Positions 16,476 through 28,614 of a stretch of DNA of 64,000 nt are shown here, one piece after another. The position numbers were made by a program, and so were the translations under genes. The DNA is from Silicimonas sp. (GTDB taxonomy: Bacteria > Pseudomonadota > Alphaproteobacteria > Rhodobacterales > Rhodobacteraceae): positions 1 through 64,000 of the forward strand of contig JAJEAC010000086.1 in the NCBI GenBank assembly GCA_022824315.1, written 5' to 3'. Within the stretch, counting starts at the first letter, position 1; the number at the start of each line of letters is the position of its first letter. Under the pieces are notes generated by a model that saw only the letters and a program-made list of their open reading frames with translations, was not told the origin of the DNA and ran no database searches.

Positions 16476-17330
16476 ATGCCAAGGCTAGGATTGCACGGTC
16501 TCGCCTTCACCCCGCTTTGGAACCCCGAAGAAGCGGACGCACTCTTGCCGCCGATCACCGCTCTTGGGGTTAGCGTAATCGAAACGCCGCTTCTGGATCC
16601 GCAGAACTACGACAGTGTCGGCACCCGTCGTGCCGCGGAGCGCAGCGGGGTCGAAATCGTCTGCTCGCTGGGCCTGCCCGCCGAAATGGATGTGTTGACC
16701 CGACCTGACGAAGTTGCGGATTACCTGGGTTTCGCCCTGAGGGTAGCTCGCGATGCCGGAGCCGGGGCGCTCTCCGGTGTAACCTATGGAACGATAGGCA
16801 AGCGCTCGGGAGCACCGGTGACCACGGCGGAACTCGACGCGATCTGCCGCCTGATCGAAAGGGTTTCCGGCAAGGCGCGTGACCTGAACATGAAACTCGG
16901 GATTGAACCCTGCAACCGCTATGAGACCCACCTTCTGAACACAGCCAAACAAGGCGTCGAGATGATCGAGCGCGTAGGTGCCGAGAATGTCTTTGTCCAT
17001 CTCGACACGTATCACATGAACGTAGAGGAGGTCAGCATGGCGCAGGGTTTTGCCGATGCCGGCGAGCACCTGGGCTACGTACATCTCTCCGAGTCCAACC
17101 GCGGCGTCCCCGGACGTGGGACTCTGGACTGGAAGGGCACTTTCGAGGGATTGAAGGAAGTTGGCTACGACGGCACAATGACACTGGAGAGCTTCGTCCA
17201 CCTCGCCCCGGAGATCGCATCGGGCCTTGCCGTTTGGCGCCCGGTGGCCGAACGACCGGCAGACGTGATCGAAGTCGGCCTGCCGTTCATTGCCGAAAAT
17301 GCACGGGATGCAGGGCTCTACATGTCGTAA
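16476..17330 (+). CDS. Ketose 3-epimerase-like sugar isomerase (psicose/tagatose type)
   Basis: This 284-residue TIM-barrel protein of the AP-endonuclease-2/xylose-isomerase-like superfamily carries the metal and catalytic residues of D-psicose/D-tagatose 3-epimerases. They are Glu in LGIEPCNRYETHLLNT, Asp in VHLDTYHMNVEE, His in YVHLSESNRGVPGRG and Glu in MTLESFVH. It would interconvert a ketose with its C3 epimer after uptake. Being in one operon with an RbsB/AlsB-like transporter suggests use of allose, allulose or another rare sugar. No kinase or regulator gene is in the operon, so phosphorylation would rely on enzymes elsewhere. IolE-like activity is an alternative. Confidence 0.85.
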   Translation: MPRLGLHGLAFTPLWNPEEADALLPPITALGVSVIETPLLDPQNYDSVGTRRAAERSGVEIVCSLGLPAEMDVLTRPDEVADYLGFALRVARDAGAGALSGVTYGTIGKRSGAPVTTAELDAICRLIERVSGKARDLNMKLGIEPCNRYETHLLNTAKQGVEMIERVGAENVFVHLDTYHMNVEEVSMAQGFADAGEHLGYVHLSESNRGVPGRGTLDWKGTFEGLKEVGYDGTMTLESFVHLAPEIASGLAVWRPVAERPADVIEVGLPFIAENARDAGLYMS

Positions 17331-17845
17331 GCGCCGTCTACAAGCCAGTTTCTGTCGAATTGCTCTGCGAACTGGGAACTGTAATGCACGAACACGGAGC
17401 TTTTCCGCAAATGTCGTGCAGCCGGGATTTGAAATCCGACTCCACTTGCTCGTGCCGGTCATTCACGGGAATATTGCATCAGGGCTGGACGATGGCACTG
17501 TAATACGGCACTCGGCCCAACCGTAAATCGTTGCCCGTCAGCGTTGGTCCAACTGGCAAGACCACGCCGCAGATTTCCAGCGATCACTCTTGCCAATCAG
17601 GTGCTGGAAGTGCCCGCCTCGCGTGGCATTGATCTGTGGATGTCATCGACAGGGCACTTGGCCGTGAATCAAGCGGCTTTCACGGCACGAGGCTCCAACG
17701 ACACCAGCGAAGCACACCAGGCAATCGGGGCATCCGCTCTCTGGGATCATGTGCCTCGGCCCCAACTTCGGTGTCGCAGTTTGGCCGTGCCTGCTCCGGC
17801 GCCTTTGCCGAGCGCAAGGCGCGGGGGGTCGGTCTCCGGCATTGC
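17331..17845. other. Intergenic stretch, no recognisable gene
   Basis: This space separates the sugar operon (plus) from the SWIM gene (minus), so both genes end here. I see no recognisable protein, RNA gene or clear terminator. Short open frames have poor composition and no family match. Confidence 0.5.
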
Positions 17846-18682
17846 CTACAGGGAAAGACGATTCTTCTGGACGACGCGGGCGCATACCTCCTCCATCACT
17901 CCAATGAAGGACTGGTCCAAGTGCCAGAACGCCGGGTGATCGCCTCCCTTCTTGGCCAGAACGGCAGGCGTCGGCGGGGACCCACTCAACGCGTCAACCG
18001 ATGGCAGCGGATGATCACCTCTCCAGTATGATTTGAGGTCAATGCCTGCTGCTGGCGTTACCTGCGGATCCGTGTAGCGTTTGGTGGGAAGTTCGTAGAA
18101 TCCGTCTTTGTCGGTCTGTTCGTCGATGAGAGCCTGCCCGAGGAGTGAACCTGCAAGCTTCTCGCGAAGCACAGGAAATTCCAGGCCACGCAGTTCGAAC
18201 AGGAGCATCGGGTCGCGATCAAGCAACGATGCGATCTTGTAGTATACGCCTGCAACGTGCTTGCAGGGCGAGGCCCAGTCCGGACACGAGCACTTGCTGA
18301 CGAGATCATTCTTCGAGCGCGGCAGCAGGGTCTGGCCCGACTCCGAAAGGGCATCCTCGATTGCCGTCGGCATTTCGTTCATGAGCAATTGGGACAGACA
18401 GGCGGCATTGTTGGAAATCATCTCCGAGATCCTGTTCCAGTCGGTCGAAGTGAACTGTCTCAACTTGACGGTTACCTTGTATCGAGGCTCCTCGTAGACA
18501 CCGAAATAGTGATTGATGTTGCCGCGCAACGTGGCCGTGGCCACGCCCTTGTTGATTGAGAACTTCAGCAACCGGTTCGGGCCGGAATAGGCCCGACCGC
18601 GCTTGAGCCGTCCTTCGTCCATGCTCATTGCCAGGACATCCAGAAAGACTTCACCCCACCAGGTCCGGGTCATCTTGGCCAT
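17846..18682 (-). CDS. SWIM zinc-finger protein
   Basis: From the ATG at 18680-18682, 2 nt after the helicase stop, this is a 278-residue protein with one SWIM motif, CSCPDWASPCKHVAGVYY (CxCx6CxH), near residue 130. The flanking N-terminal region (TWWGEVFLDVLAMSMDEGRLKRGRAYSG) is the standard start of bacterial SWIM proteins that accompany SNF2 helicases. SWIM domains bind DNA or proteins. Tight coupling to the helicase gene indicates a shared complex. An alternative TTG start at 18688 would overlap the helicase stop. The charged C-terminal third has no recognised domain. Confidence 0.88.
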   Translation of the reverse strand: MAKMTRTWWGEVFLDVLAMSMDEGRLKRGRAYSGPNRLLKFSINKGVATATLRGNINHYFGVYEEPRYKVTVKLRQFTSTDWNRISEMISNNAACLSQLLMNEMPTAIEDALSESGQTLLPRSKNDLVSKCSCPDWASPCKHVAGVYYKIASLLDRDPMLLFELRGLEFPVLREKLAGSLLGQALIDEQTDKDGFYELPTKRYTDPQVTPAAGIDLKSYWRGDHPLPSVDALSGSPPTPAVLAKKGGDHPAFWHLDQSFIGVMEEVCARVVQKNRLSL

Positions 18683-18684
18683 GG

Positions 18685-21864
<3,180 letters not shown>

Positions 21865-21900
21865 TCGATGTGTCCCCCGGTGAAGCTGCGACACGGCCAG

Positions 21901-21940
21901 TGACTTGAGGCACGTGCAGGTGACTTGAGGCACGTACAGG
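21901..21940. repeat. Tandem 20-bp duplication upstream of the SNF2 gene
   Basis: TGACTTGAGGCACGTGCAGG is followed at once by TGACTTGAGGCACGTACAGG, two 20-bp units differing at one base, with a third partial TGA after them. They lie 37-76 bp upstream of the chosen SNF2 start and could hold a duplicated regulatory site. The rest of 21865-22260 shows no gene. Confidence 0.7.
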
Positions 21941-22260
21941 TGAGAATCCAATACTGATGTTTGTCGGGACTTGTAATACCTTATTTGGCTCAATTCCGAC
22001 CTTGAACCACAGAATGTTGCAGTCAGGCTGGCGACAACAATTGTTCCGCCAATCACATGCCAATTCGGCTCTGGTCCTGCCCGCATTGCGGCTCCAGATA
22101 CTTCGATTGATCGAGAAGAGAACGTTCGCAACGCGTAGCGATTCGTTCGAATTCACTGTCCCATCAACGACACTGTCTGGCGACCACGCCGGACCGGATG
22201 GACATGCAATCCGGATTTCGATCATGATTCGCCAAACACGAATCGGCTCTGCGGTGCGCG

Positions 22261-22683
22261 ATGAATGAGGACAAGGTACTGAGGGCGAAGCTCGCCAAGC
22301 AAGTGGCGTTGTTCCGCCGAGCGGGCAGTCCGGGAGAGAAGTCGGCTGCGGGTGCCGCGATTGAGCGGCTTCAAGGGCGCTTGGCAGGTCCGGGCGAGAA
22401 ATCGGAGCCCGTGGTCGAACTGCAGCATTCGCGGCCCGATATCTGGTGCGTTGATCTGTTCTGCGCGGTTTGTCGTCAGCATGGCGTGCGACCCTTCCGG
22501 TACAAGCGACAGCGCCGCATCACCGTCATGGTGCGCGTCCGCGAAAGGGAGTTCTACAGGGAGGCATGGCCGGAAAACTGCCAGCTTCATGCCGAACTAG
22601 CCGATTACTTCAATGACGTGACCGACCACCTAATCTCACACGTCATGGGGGCCGGAGGCAGCAGCACGCTCGATCTGAAGTAG
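22261..22683 (+). CDS. Hypothetical protein, possibly DUF2786-like N-terminus
   Basis: This 140-residue protein starts at ATG 22261 (MNEDKVLRAKLAKQVALFRRAG). The N-terminal 45 residues are a basic helical pair resembling the DUF2786 type of small domain, but I am not certain. The middle contains WCVDLFCAVCRQHGVRPFRYKRQ, with two cysteines. No membrane segment is present. It is divergent from the SNF2/SWIM pair and 16 bp upstream of the DUF6429 gene, probably in one transcript. Its location in an accessory patch with a toxin-antitoxin pair suggests an acquired gene. Function is unknown. Confidence 0.6.
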   Translation: MNEDKVLRAKLAKQVALFRRAGSPGEKSAAGAAIERLQGRLAGPGEKSEPVVELQHSRPDIWCVDLFCAVCRQHGVRPFRYKRQRRITVMVRVREREFYREAWPENCQLHAELADYFNDVTDHLISHVMGAGGSSTLDLK

Positions 22684-22699
22684 AAGGAGTGCCCTGTCG

Positions 22700-22951
22700 A
22701 TGAGCGACGGCCTGAAAGATGACCGGATCGATGAATCGGTGCTGGCATTGCTGTATCTCAACATCTGCGAACGCCCTCGCTTTGGTGCCGCGCGTGCATG
22801 GAAGTCCCTCAATTGGGACGCCATGAACAGACTTCACGAAAGTGACCTTATCTCCGATCCGGTAAGCAAGGCAAAATCCGTTTACCTGACCGACGAGGGA
22901 CTGGCCCGGGCCGAAGCTGCCTGCCAAAGGCTATTCAGGGACGAGACTTGA
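22700..22951 (+). CDS. DUF6429-type small protein
   Basis: This 83-residue protein carries the pattern KDDRIDESVLALLYL, then AWKSLNWDAMNRLHE, and DPVSKAKSVYLTDEGLARAE. I recognise these as the DUF6429 family found in many proteobacteria, often near mobile or accessory genes. The fold is likely a winged-helix-like helical domain, based on the LTDEGL tail seen in DNA-binding proteins, but no function is established. A GAAGGAG ribosome site lies upstream. It follows the 140-residue hypothetical gene and precedes the toxin-antitoxin operon. Confidence 0.75.
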   Translation: MSDGLKDDRIDESVLALLYLNICERPRFGAARAWKSLNWDAMNRLHESDLISDPVSKAKSVYLTDEGLARAEAACQRLFRDET

Positions 22952-23005
22952 CCAGCGGTCTGCACATATTCGCATCATCGCTCACGGAGGTTCGCAATCG
23001 GCCAT

Positions 23006-23050
23006 TAGATGTTGACGGCCACCGAAAGCAAGACTAGTTTTACATCTAGT
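23006..23050 (+). promoter_or_regulatory. Promoter and operator of the Phd/PIN module
   Basis: TTGACG at 23012-23017 and TAGTTT at 23035-23040 are spaced by 17 bp, as for a sigma-70 promoter. A wide inverted repeat, TAGATGT at 23006-23012 and ACATCTA at 23042-23048, brackets it, and ACTAG/CTAGT arms overlap the -10. This fits autorepression by the antitoxin encoded 14 bp downstream. Confidence 0.55.
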
Positions 23051-23063
23051 TTGGAGAAGCTGC

Positions 23064-23318
23064 ATGCGCGAAGTTGGTGCCTTTGAAGCAAAAACTCACC
23101 TTTCTGCACTGCTGAAATCGGTCCAGCTGGGTGAGCAATTCACAATCACCAAGCGCGGGAAACCCGTCGCCCAATTGATGCCGGTAAATCAGGTTTCGAT
23201 CAGTGAGCGTGCCAATTTGGCCTTGCGTATGGAGAAATTGCGAGCCCGCATTGCTGCCGAAAGCGGCATGTTCACGACAAGGGATGTTCTTTCTGCCAGA
23301 GATGAAGGGCGAAAGTAG
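23064..23318 (+). CDS. Phd/YefM-family antitoxin
   Basis: This 84-residue protein opens MREVGAFEAKTHLSALLKSV and continues FTITKRGKPVAQLMPV, the classic Phd/YefM DNA-binding fold (residues 1-50). The C-terminal tail, rich in arginine and glutamate, would wrap the toxin. It would neutralise the PIN toxin encoded 42 bp downstream and repress the operon through the inverted repeats over the promoter. Length and order (antitoxin first) are typical. Phd antitoxins pair with Doc, YoeB or PIN toxins. Here the partner is PIN. Confidence 0.92.
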   Translation: MREVGAFEAKTHLSALLKSVQLGEQFTITKRGKPVAQLMPVNQVSISERANLALRMEKLRARIAAESGMFTTRDVLSARDEGRK

Positions 23319-23360
23319 ACGACCCGTCCCTGAGAAAGAGGCATTCGTCGGAACAAGCAG

Positions 23361-23762
23361 ATGACCAACCATTCGGCCGTAGTCATTGATGCCTCGTACA
23401 CCGCATCCTGGTTGCTCCCGAGTGAAACCGCGGGTACGCCATTCGAAGCCCTTGGATCATCGGAATTGCACGCACCAATGCTGTTTTGGGCCGAGATGCG
23501 CAATGTTCTGGTGATTTCGGAGAGATGTCAGCGGCTGACGGTCGAGGAGCTGTCTGAAGCACTATCGATCCTTGATGCGCTTGCGGTGAACCTTGACAAT
23601 TCACCCGACGGCGGCAGAGTCATTCAGTTGGCCCGGAGCCATCAACTCACGGTCTATGACGCGCTGTATGTTGAGTTGGCATTACGGTTGCAGACACCGT
23701 TCTTGACACTTGATCGCAAGCTTGCGGACGCCGCTCAGCGGGAAGGCGTGCACGTACAATAG
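23361..23762 (+). CDS. PIN-domain toxin (VapC-like ribonuclease)
   Basis: This 133-residue PIN protein has the acidic metal-binding residues of VapC-type RNases: Asp in VVIDASYTASWLL, Glu in FWAEMRNVLVI, Asp in TVYDALYVELALR and Asp in LTLDRKLADAA. It would cleave RNA, in known cases tRNA or rRNA, when the antitoxin is degraded. It follows the Phd-type antitoxin with a 42-bp gap in one operon. All catalytic positions are present, so the module looks intact. The sequence differs from the other PIN toxin at 62561-62980, so the two pairs are unrelated acquisitions. Confidence 0.9.
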   Translation: MTNHSAVVIDASYTASWLLPSETAGTPFEALGSSELHAPMLFWAEMRNVLVISERCQRLTVEELSEALSILDALAVNLDNSPDGGRVIQLARSHQLTVYDALYVELALRLQTPFLTLDRKLADAAQREGVHVQ

Positions 23763-24198
23763 GACGGACGCATGGCAGGATATGAGAGCCGACTTGGCCT
23801 CGGCCGATGATCAGTGGCGCAAATGGTGATCGGCTTTCGGCGGCAGATTCCGTGCTTTACTACGTCGGTCCTGATACCTGCTGCGCTGCGGACTGCACCA
23901 GTCGGCACACCTTCTGTCCTTCTGGTTGTCTTCGTGCTCCATGATCGCGGTCTGATCAGATTGCCCTGACAAGCTGACTTTTCGGACCTGTGCCGACGCA
24001 ATTCGCTTAACATGATTGCCACTTGCTTGGCTCGATCAGTGAATGGCACCTGTGAGGTTGGCGCCGAAGATCGGACAGGCAGATGAATGCAAGGTGCCAT
24101 TGAAGGGACGGGCCAACCGCAAGGGCACTTCATCTCGCAACGTGAGTGCATCTTCGAACAGCCGTTGACACGGGAAACCAAGCATTTACCTCGGCGCC
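23763..24198. other. Intergenic stretch upstream of mfd, no gene seen
   Basis: About 436 bp without a recognisable coding, RNA or repeat feature. Open frames on both strands here have the composition of out-of-frame reading. The mfd promoter is presumably within it, but I cannot point to convincing -35/-10 boxes. Confidence 0.45.
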
Positions 24199-27100
24199 AT
24201 GCCAGAGCCTCGCATGCAGATTCTCTCAGGCGCACCAGAAGGACTTGACGCCTCGCTGGTCCTGCGTGAGTTGGAAGCCACGCCAAGGATCTGTCATGTC
24301 GCGAGAGACGACAAGCGCATGGCAGCCATGGCGGAGGCACTTGCATTCTTCGCGCCGGATGTCCGGGTTCTCAGATTCCCCGGCTGGGATTGCCTCCCGT
24401 ATGAGCGTGTCTCCCCGAATGTGGACATTTCGGCAGAACGCATGGGAACTCTGTCGCGCCTGGTCCACGATGCTCCGGGCTCCTTCATCCTGCTGACGAC
24501 TCTCAACGCGGCAACACAGAAGATTCCGCCCCGTGAACTCGTTCGGGCATCCAGCTTCAACGCCAGGGTCGGCGAGGAGGTGGATGAGGCGGCGCTGAGG
24601 GAATTCCTGACCCGCATGGGATTCGTTCAGGCCCCGACCGTCGCGGAGCCCGGCGACTACGCGGTCCGCGGCGGCATCATTGACATATTTTCGCCCGGCG
24701 AGGGCGGGCCCGTGCGACTAGACCTCTTTGGGGACGTGCTGGAAGACGTGCGGCGCTTCGATGCCGTCACGCAAATGACCGTTGCGCAGCTTCCGGCCGT
24801 CGATCTCGCGCCGGTCAGCGAAGTCATCCTTGACGAGACATCCATCTCCGAGTTTCGGCAAAACTACAGGCTGGAATTCGGGGCAGGCGGATCCAGCGAT
24901 CCGCTGTACGAGGCGATCAGTTCGGGACGACGGCATTCAGGCATCGAGCATTGGCTGCCATTCTTCTACGAGCGCCTCGATACGGTCTTCGACTACTTGT
25001 CCGATGCAACGATCACGCTTGATGACCGGACGACGGCCATGCACGAGGCCCGTTGGGAAGCCGTGAACATTCAATACGAAGCGCGCCAGGAAGCACGGCT
25101 TGCCGTCAGCAAGATGGACAGCGTCTACAAGCCAGTGCCGCCCTGCGAACTCTATCTTGATGGTGCTGCGTGGCTAGCTGCTACCAAGGGAAGCAAGATC
25201 CTGCAGCTTGCCGTGTCACCACAACCGGAGGAGTCGGGGAGCACGGACGCAGGCGGACGTATCGGTCGCGACTTCGCCCCAGAGCGCCAGCGGGATTCTA
25301 CGGACCTCCTGGAGGCTCTCGCCGGCCACATACGGACCAGGGCATGCTTGGATCAGGTGGTCATCGCGTCCTATTCCGAAGGCACGCGGGAGCGCCTGCA
25401 GGGCCTCATTGCGGACCACGACATTCTGGGTGCCGTTCCGATTTCCAGTTTCAGCGACATTCCCGAAGGCAAGGGGGGCGTCTTCTTGGCCGTATGGGCC
25501 CTGCAGCACGGGTTCGAGAGCGGCGAAGGCCTCACGGTCATTTCCGAGCAGGACATTTTTGGCGATCGCCTGACTCGCCAGCCCAGAAAGAGGCGCCGTG
25601 CCGAGAATTTCCTGACGGAAGCCCGGTCACTTAGCCCTGGGGATCTGATTGTTCACGTGGAGCATGGCGTCGGGCGCTACAACGGCCTTGAGGTCGTAGA
25701 GGCTCTTGGGGCGCCACATGAATGCATCCAACTCGAATATGCTGGCGGCGACAAGCTCTACCTCCCCGTCGAGAACATCGAGCTTCTCAGCCGATACGGT
25801 CAAGATGAGGGCCTTCTGGATCGTTTGGGAAGTGCCGCCTGGCAGGCTCGGAAGGCAGGGATCAAGAATCGCATTCGCGAAATCGCCGGCAGGCTCGTTC
25901 GCATTGCCGCCGAACGGCATCTCCGGACCGCGCAGGCCATCGTGCCACCGGACGATCTTTGGGATGCATTTTTGGCCCGGTTTTCCTATCAGGAAACCGA
26001 CGATCAGCTTGCCGCTATCGCCGAGACGCTTGGTGACATGGCATCTGGCAAGCCGATGGACAGGTTGATCTGTGGCGATGTGGGCTTCGGAAAGACCGAA
26101 GTGGCTATGCGCGCGGCCTTCGCCGCCGCCATGTCGGGAGCGCAGGTCGCAGTCATCGCCCCGACCACGCTGCTCGCCCGTCAGCACGCAGCAAGATTTG
26201 TCGATCGGTTCCGGGGATTCCCGCTCGAAGTTCGGCAACTGTCGAGATTTGTTCCAGCAAAGGACGCCGCAAGGACACGCGACGGACTTGCCGACGGCAC
26301 GGTGGATATCGTTATCGGAACGCACGCTGTTCTTTCAAAGTCCGTGCGTTTCCGGAATCTCGGATTGCTGGTCGTCGATGAAGAGCAGCATTTCGGTGTG
26401 ACTCACAAGGAGCGAATGAAACAGCTTCGTTCCGACATCCATGTCCTTACGCTTACGGCGACACCCATTCCTCGCACGCTTCAAATGTCGCTGACAGGCG
26501 TGCGCGACTTGTCCGTCATCGGGACTCCGCCCGTCGACCGTCTTGCCATACGCACTTACGTGAGCGAATTCGACAGCGTGACGCTCCGGGAAGCACTGCT
26601 TCGCGAACATTACCGGGGCGGACAGTCGTTTTTCGTGGTTCCCAGGATCAGCGATCTTCCCGAAACCGAAGCCTGGCTGTCCGAGCAGGTTCCCGAACTC
26701 ACGCATGTCGTCGTCCATGGGCAACTGGCGGCAGGCACGCTTGATGATCGAATGAACGCCTTTTACGAAGGTGCGTTCGACGTGCTCCTGGCCACGACGA
26801 TCGTGGAATCCGGCCTCGACATTCCAACTGCCAACACCATGATCGTCCACCGAGCGGACATGTTCGGGCTCGCGCAACTCTACCAGATTCGGGGGCGGGT
26901 AGGGCGCTCGAAAGCCCGCGCCTATGCCTACCTTACGACGCGGCCCGATGCCCGGCTCACGGTGCAGGCAGAACGACGTCTGCGAGTTCTCGGCTCCCTG
27001 GATTCGCTTGGAGCAGGGTTTACACTTGCATCCCAGGATCTGGACATCCGTGGAGCCGGCAACATCCTCGGTGAAGAACAGTCGGGACATATTCGCGAAG

Positions 27101-27639
27101 TGGGCTTTGAGCTCTATCGCTCCATGCTGGAAGACATGATTGCAAAGATCCGGTCTGGTGAAACCGAAGGCCTCAGCGAGGCCGAAGACCAGTGGTCGCC
27201 GCAAATCAGACTCGGTGTACCAGTCCTGATCCCGGAAAGCTACGTTCAGGACCTCGATGTCCGTCTTGGTCTATATCGCCGCCTCTCGAACTTGTCGTCC
27301 AAGGTCGAAATAGAGGGCTTTGCCGCCGAGCTCATTGACCGGTTCGGCAAGTTGCCGAAGGAGGTGAACGCCCTGCTCGTCGTGGTACGCATCAAGAGCG
27401 AATGCAGGAAAGCCGGCATTGCGCGCCTCGATACCGGGCCGAAAGGGGCGACGATCCAGTTTCACGAAGACCGATTCGCAAATCCGGACGGTCTCGTGGA
27501 GTTCATTCGCGATCAGAACGGTCTTGCAAAGTTAAGGAACAACAAGCTCGTCGTGCGCCGGGATTGGCGAAAAGCACGTGATCGAGTCCAGGGCGCATTC
27601 GCTGTCACGCGTGAATTGGCTTCAAAAGCACGCAGTTAA
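24199..27639 (+). CDS. mfd: Transcription-repair coupling factor Mfd
   Basis: This 1146-residue protein dislodges stalled RNA polymerase and recruits UvrA for nucleotide-excision repair. The N-terminal UvrB-like part is seen in ILSGAPEGLDA and FPGWDCLPYERVSPN. The CarD-like polymerase-binding domain is LIVHVEHGVGRYNGLEVV with KLYLPVENIELLSRYG (about residues 490-535). The translocase motor has GDVGFGKTEVAMRAAF, VVDEEQHFGVTHKERMK and LTATPIPRTLQMSLTG, followed by ATTIVESGLDIP and QIRGRVGRSKARAYAY. The C-terminal UvrA-interacting TRCF domain is present. Length is normal. It is a single gene; tRNA-Leu follows about 100 bp later. Confidence 0.97.
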   Translation: MPEPRMQILSGAPEGLDASLVLRELEATPRICHVARDDKRMAAMAEALAFFAPDVRVLRFPGWDCLPYERVSPNVDISAERMGTLSRLVHDAPGSFILLTTLNAATQKIPPRELVRASSFNARVGEEVDEAALREFLTRMGFVQAPTVAEPGDYAVRGGIIDIFSPGEGGPVRLDLFGDVLEDVRRFDAVTQMTVAQLPAVDLAPVSEVILDETSISEFRQNYRLEFGAGGSSDPLYEAISSGRRHSGIEHWLPFFYERLDTVFDYLSDATITLDDRTTAMHEARWEAVNIQYEARQEARLAVSKMDSVYKPVPPCELYLDGAAWLAATKGSKILQLAVSPQPEESGSTDAGGRIGRDFAPERQRDSTDLLEALAGHIRTRACLDQVVIASYSEGTRERLQGLIADHDILGAVPISSFSDIPEGKGGVFLAVWALQHGFESGEGLTVISEQDIFGDRLTRQPRKRRRAENFLTEARSLSPGDLIVHVEHGVGRYNGLEVVEALGAPHECIQLEYAGGDKLYLPVENIELLSRYGQDEGLLDRLGSAAWQARKAGIKNRIREIAGRLVRIAAERHLRTAQAIVPPDDLWDAFLARFSYQETDDQLAAIAETLGDMASGKPMDRLICGDVGFGKTEVAMRAAFAAAMSGAQVAVIAPTTLLARQHAARFVDRFRGFPLEVRQLSRFVPAKDAARTRDGLADGTVDIVIGTHAVLSKSVRFRNLGLLVVDEEQHFGVTHKERMKQLRSDIHVLTLTATPIPRTLQMSLTGVRDLSVIGTPPVDRLAIRTYVSEFDSVTLREALLREHYRGGQSFFVVPRISDLPETEAWLSEQVPELTHVVVHGQLAAGTLDDRMNAFYEGAFDVLLATTIVESGLDIPTANTMIVHRADMFGLAQLYQIRGRVGRSKARAYAYLTTRPDARLTVQAERRLRVLGSLDSLGAGFTLASQDLDIRGAGNILGEEQSGHIREVGFELYRSMLEDMIAKIRSGETEGLSEAEDQWSPQIRLGVPVLIPESYVQDLDVRLGLYRRLSNLSSKVEIEGFAAELIDRFGKLPKEVNALLVVVRIKSECRKAGIARLDTGPKGATIQFHEDRFANPDGLVEFIRDQNGLAKLRNNKLVVRRDWRKARDRVQGAFAVTRELASKARS

Positions 27640-27736
27640 GTCCGATTCCGGCAGATCTGCGACAAAATCAGGCACCTCGAACCCTGCAACACGTCTTGCG
27701 CCTTGGGTCGGCAATGGCCTAAATGCGCCGAAGTGT

Positions 27737-27822
27737 GCCCGAGTGGCGGAATGGTAGACGCAGCGGATTCAAAATCCGCCGGCAGTAATGCCGTGCGAGT
27801 TCGAGTCTCGCCTCGGGCACCA
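27737..27822 (+). tRNA. tRNA-Leu (CAA anticodon)
   Basis: The acceptor arms GCCCGAG (27737-27743) and CTCGGGC (27812-27818) pair over 7 bp, followed by discriminator A and an encoded CCA ending at 27822. The anticodon loop TTCAAAA sits between GCGGA and TCCGC, giving anticodon CAA for TTG codons. The long variable arm (GGCAGTAATGCC) is typical of tRNA-Leu. The T-arm contains GTTCGAGTC. Confidence 0.95.
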
Positions 27823-27891
27823 AGAAGCGCCAAGATCTCTCGGCAGGTGCATTGAGGGACAAAGTTGGACAGGAAGCGACCTCAAGTTCAC

Positions 27892-28614
27892 ATGAAACAC
27901 GCACTTGCCACTTTCGTTCTTGCATGTTGGGCCAGTCTCGCGACGGCAGCCGACGTGACCGTTGCCGTGGCATCGAATTTCGTGACGACTGCCTTCAAGC
28001 TCATCGCCGAATTCGAAGGCGAGACCGGTCTCTCCGTCGCCGTCGGACATGGCGCCACCGGACACCTCTATACGCAAATCGTGCGCGGTGCCCCTTTCGA
28101 CGTGCTTCTTGCAGGCGATGACGCACGTCCCGCGATGCTGCTGGCCAACGGGCGGGCGGCAGAGACCCGCGCCTATGCGGTGGGTCGTCTTGCATTGGTG
28201 TTACGAGAACCCTTGACTCGAAAGTCCGCCGCCAAGGTCCTGGAAGGCAAGACCGTTGCCTTGGCCGACCCCATTGCCGCTCCCTATGGCAAGGCATCCA
28301 CGAGAGCGATGGAACGTTTGAAGCTGGATACCACCAGCTTTCGGACTCTCCTGGTCATCAATGTCGGCCAGGTAGCCACCCTCTTCGAAACCGGCAATGC
28401 CGATGCCGCTTTCGTGGCAGTGTCACAAGTTCCGTTTCTTGATGCGCCCGAGGTGTTCGACCTTGAACAGCTGGTTCCCGGCATTCCACAGCATGCAGCC
28501 CTTCTCACCCGCGCCGCTGGGAACGAGGCCGCACGTGCATTCTGGGACTGGTTGGCAACGGACGACGCACAGGACCTGATCGCGGAATCGGGTTACGAAC
28601 TCCCGGCAAAGTGA
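27892..28614 (+). CDS. modA: Molybdate ABC transporter substrate-binding protein ModA
   Basis: From ATG 27892 this is 240 residues with a signal peptide (MKHALATFVLACWASLATAA). The mature start, DVTVAVASNFVTTAFKLIAEF, and the ligand motifs GATGHLYTQIVRGAPFDVLLAGD and PIAAPYGKASTRAMERL fit ModA proteins, which bind molybdate or tungstate in the periplasm. The end, ELPAK, resembles the usual YELPAP terminus. No modB or modC gene follows. The next gene, after about 400 bp, is rpsB, so this is an orphan binding protein near a tRNA gene. Its permease and ATPase would be encoded elsewhere, or the gene is a leftover. Confidence 0.87.
   Translation: MKHALATFVLACWASLATAADVTVAVASNFVTTAFKLIAEFEGETGLSVAVGHGATGHLYTQIVRGAPFDVLLAGDDARPAMLLANGRAAETRAYAVGRLALVLREPLTRKSAAKVLEGKTVALADPIAAPYGKASTRAMERLKLDTTSFRTLLVINVGQVATLFETGNADAAFVAVSQVPFLDAPEVFDLEQLVPGIPQHAALLTRAAGNEAARAFWDWLATDDAQDLIAESGYELPAK

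Noticed and set aside
21901-21940. CRISPR-like repeat upstream of the SNF2 gene
   Set aside because: Two adjacent 20-bp units without spacers are a simple tandem duplication. No cas genes are present and no array is seen anywhere in the window.
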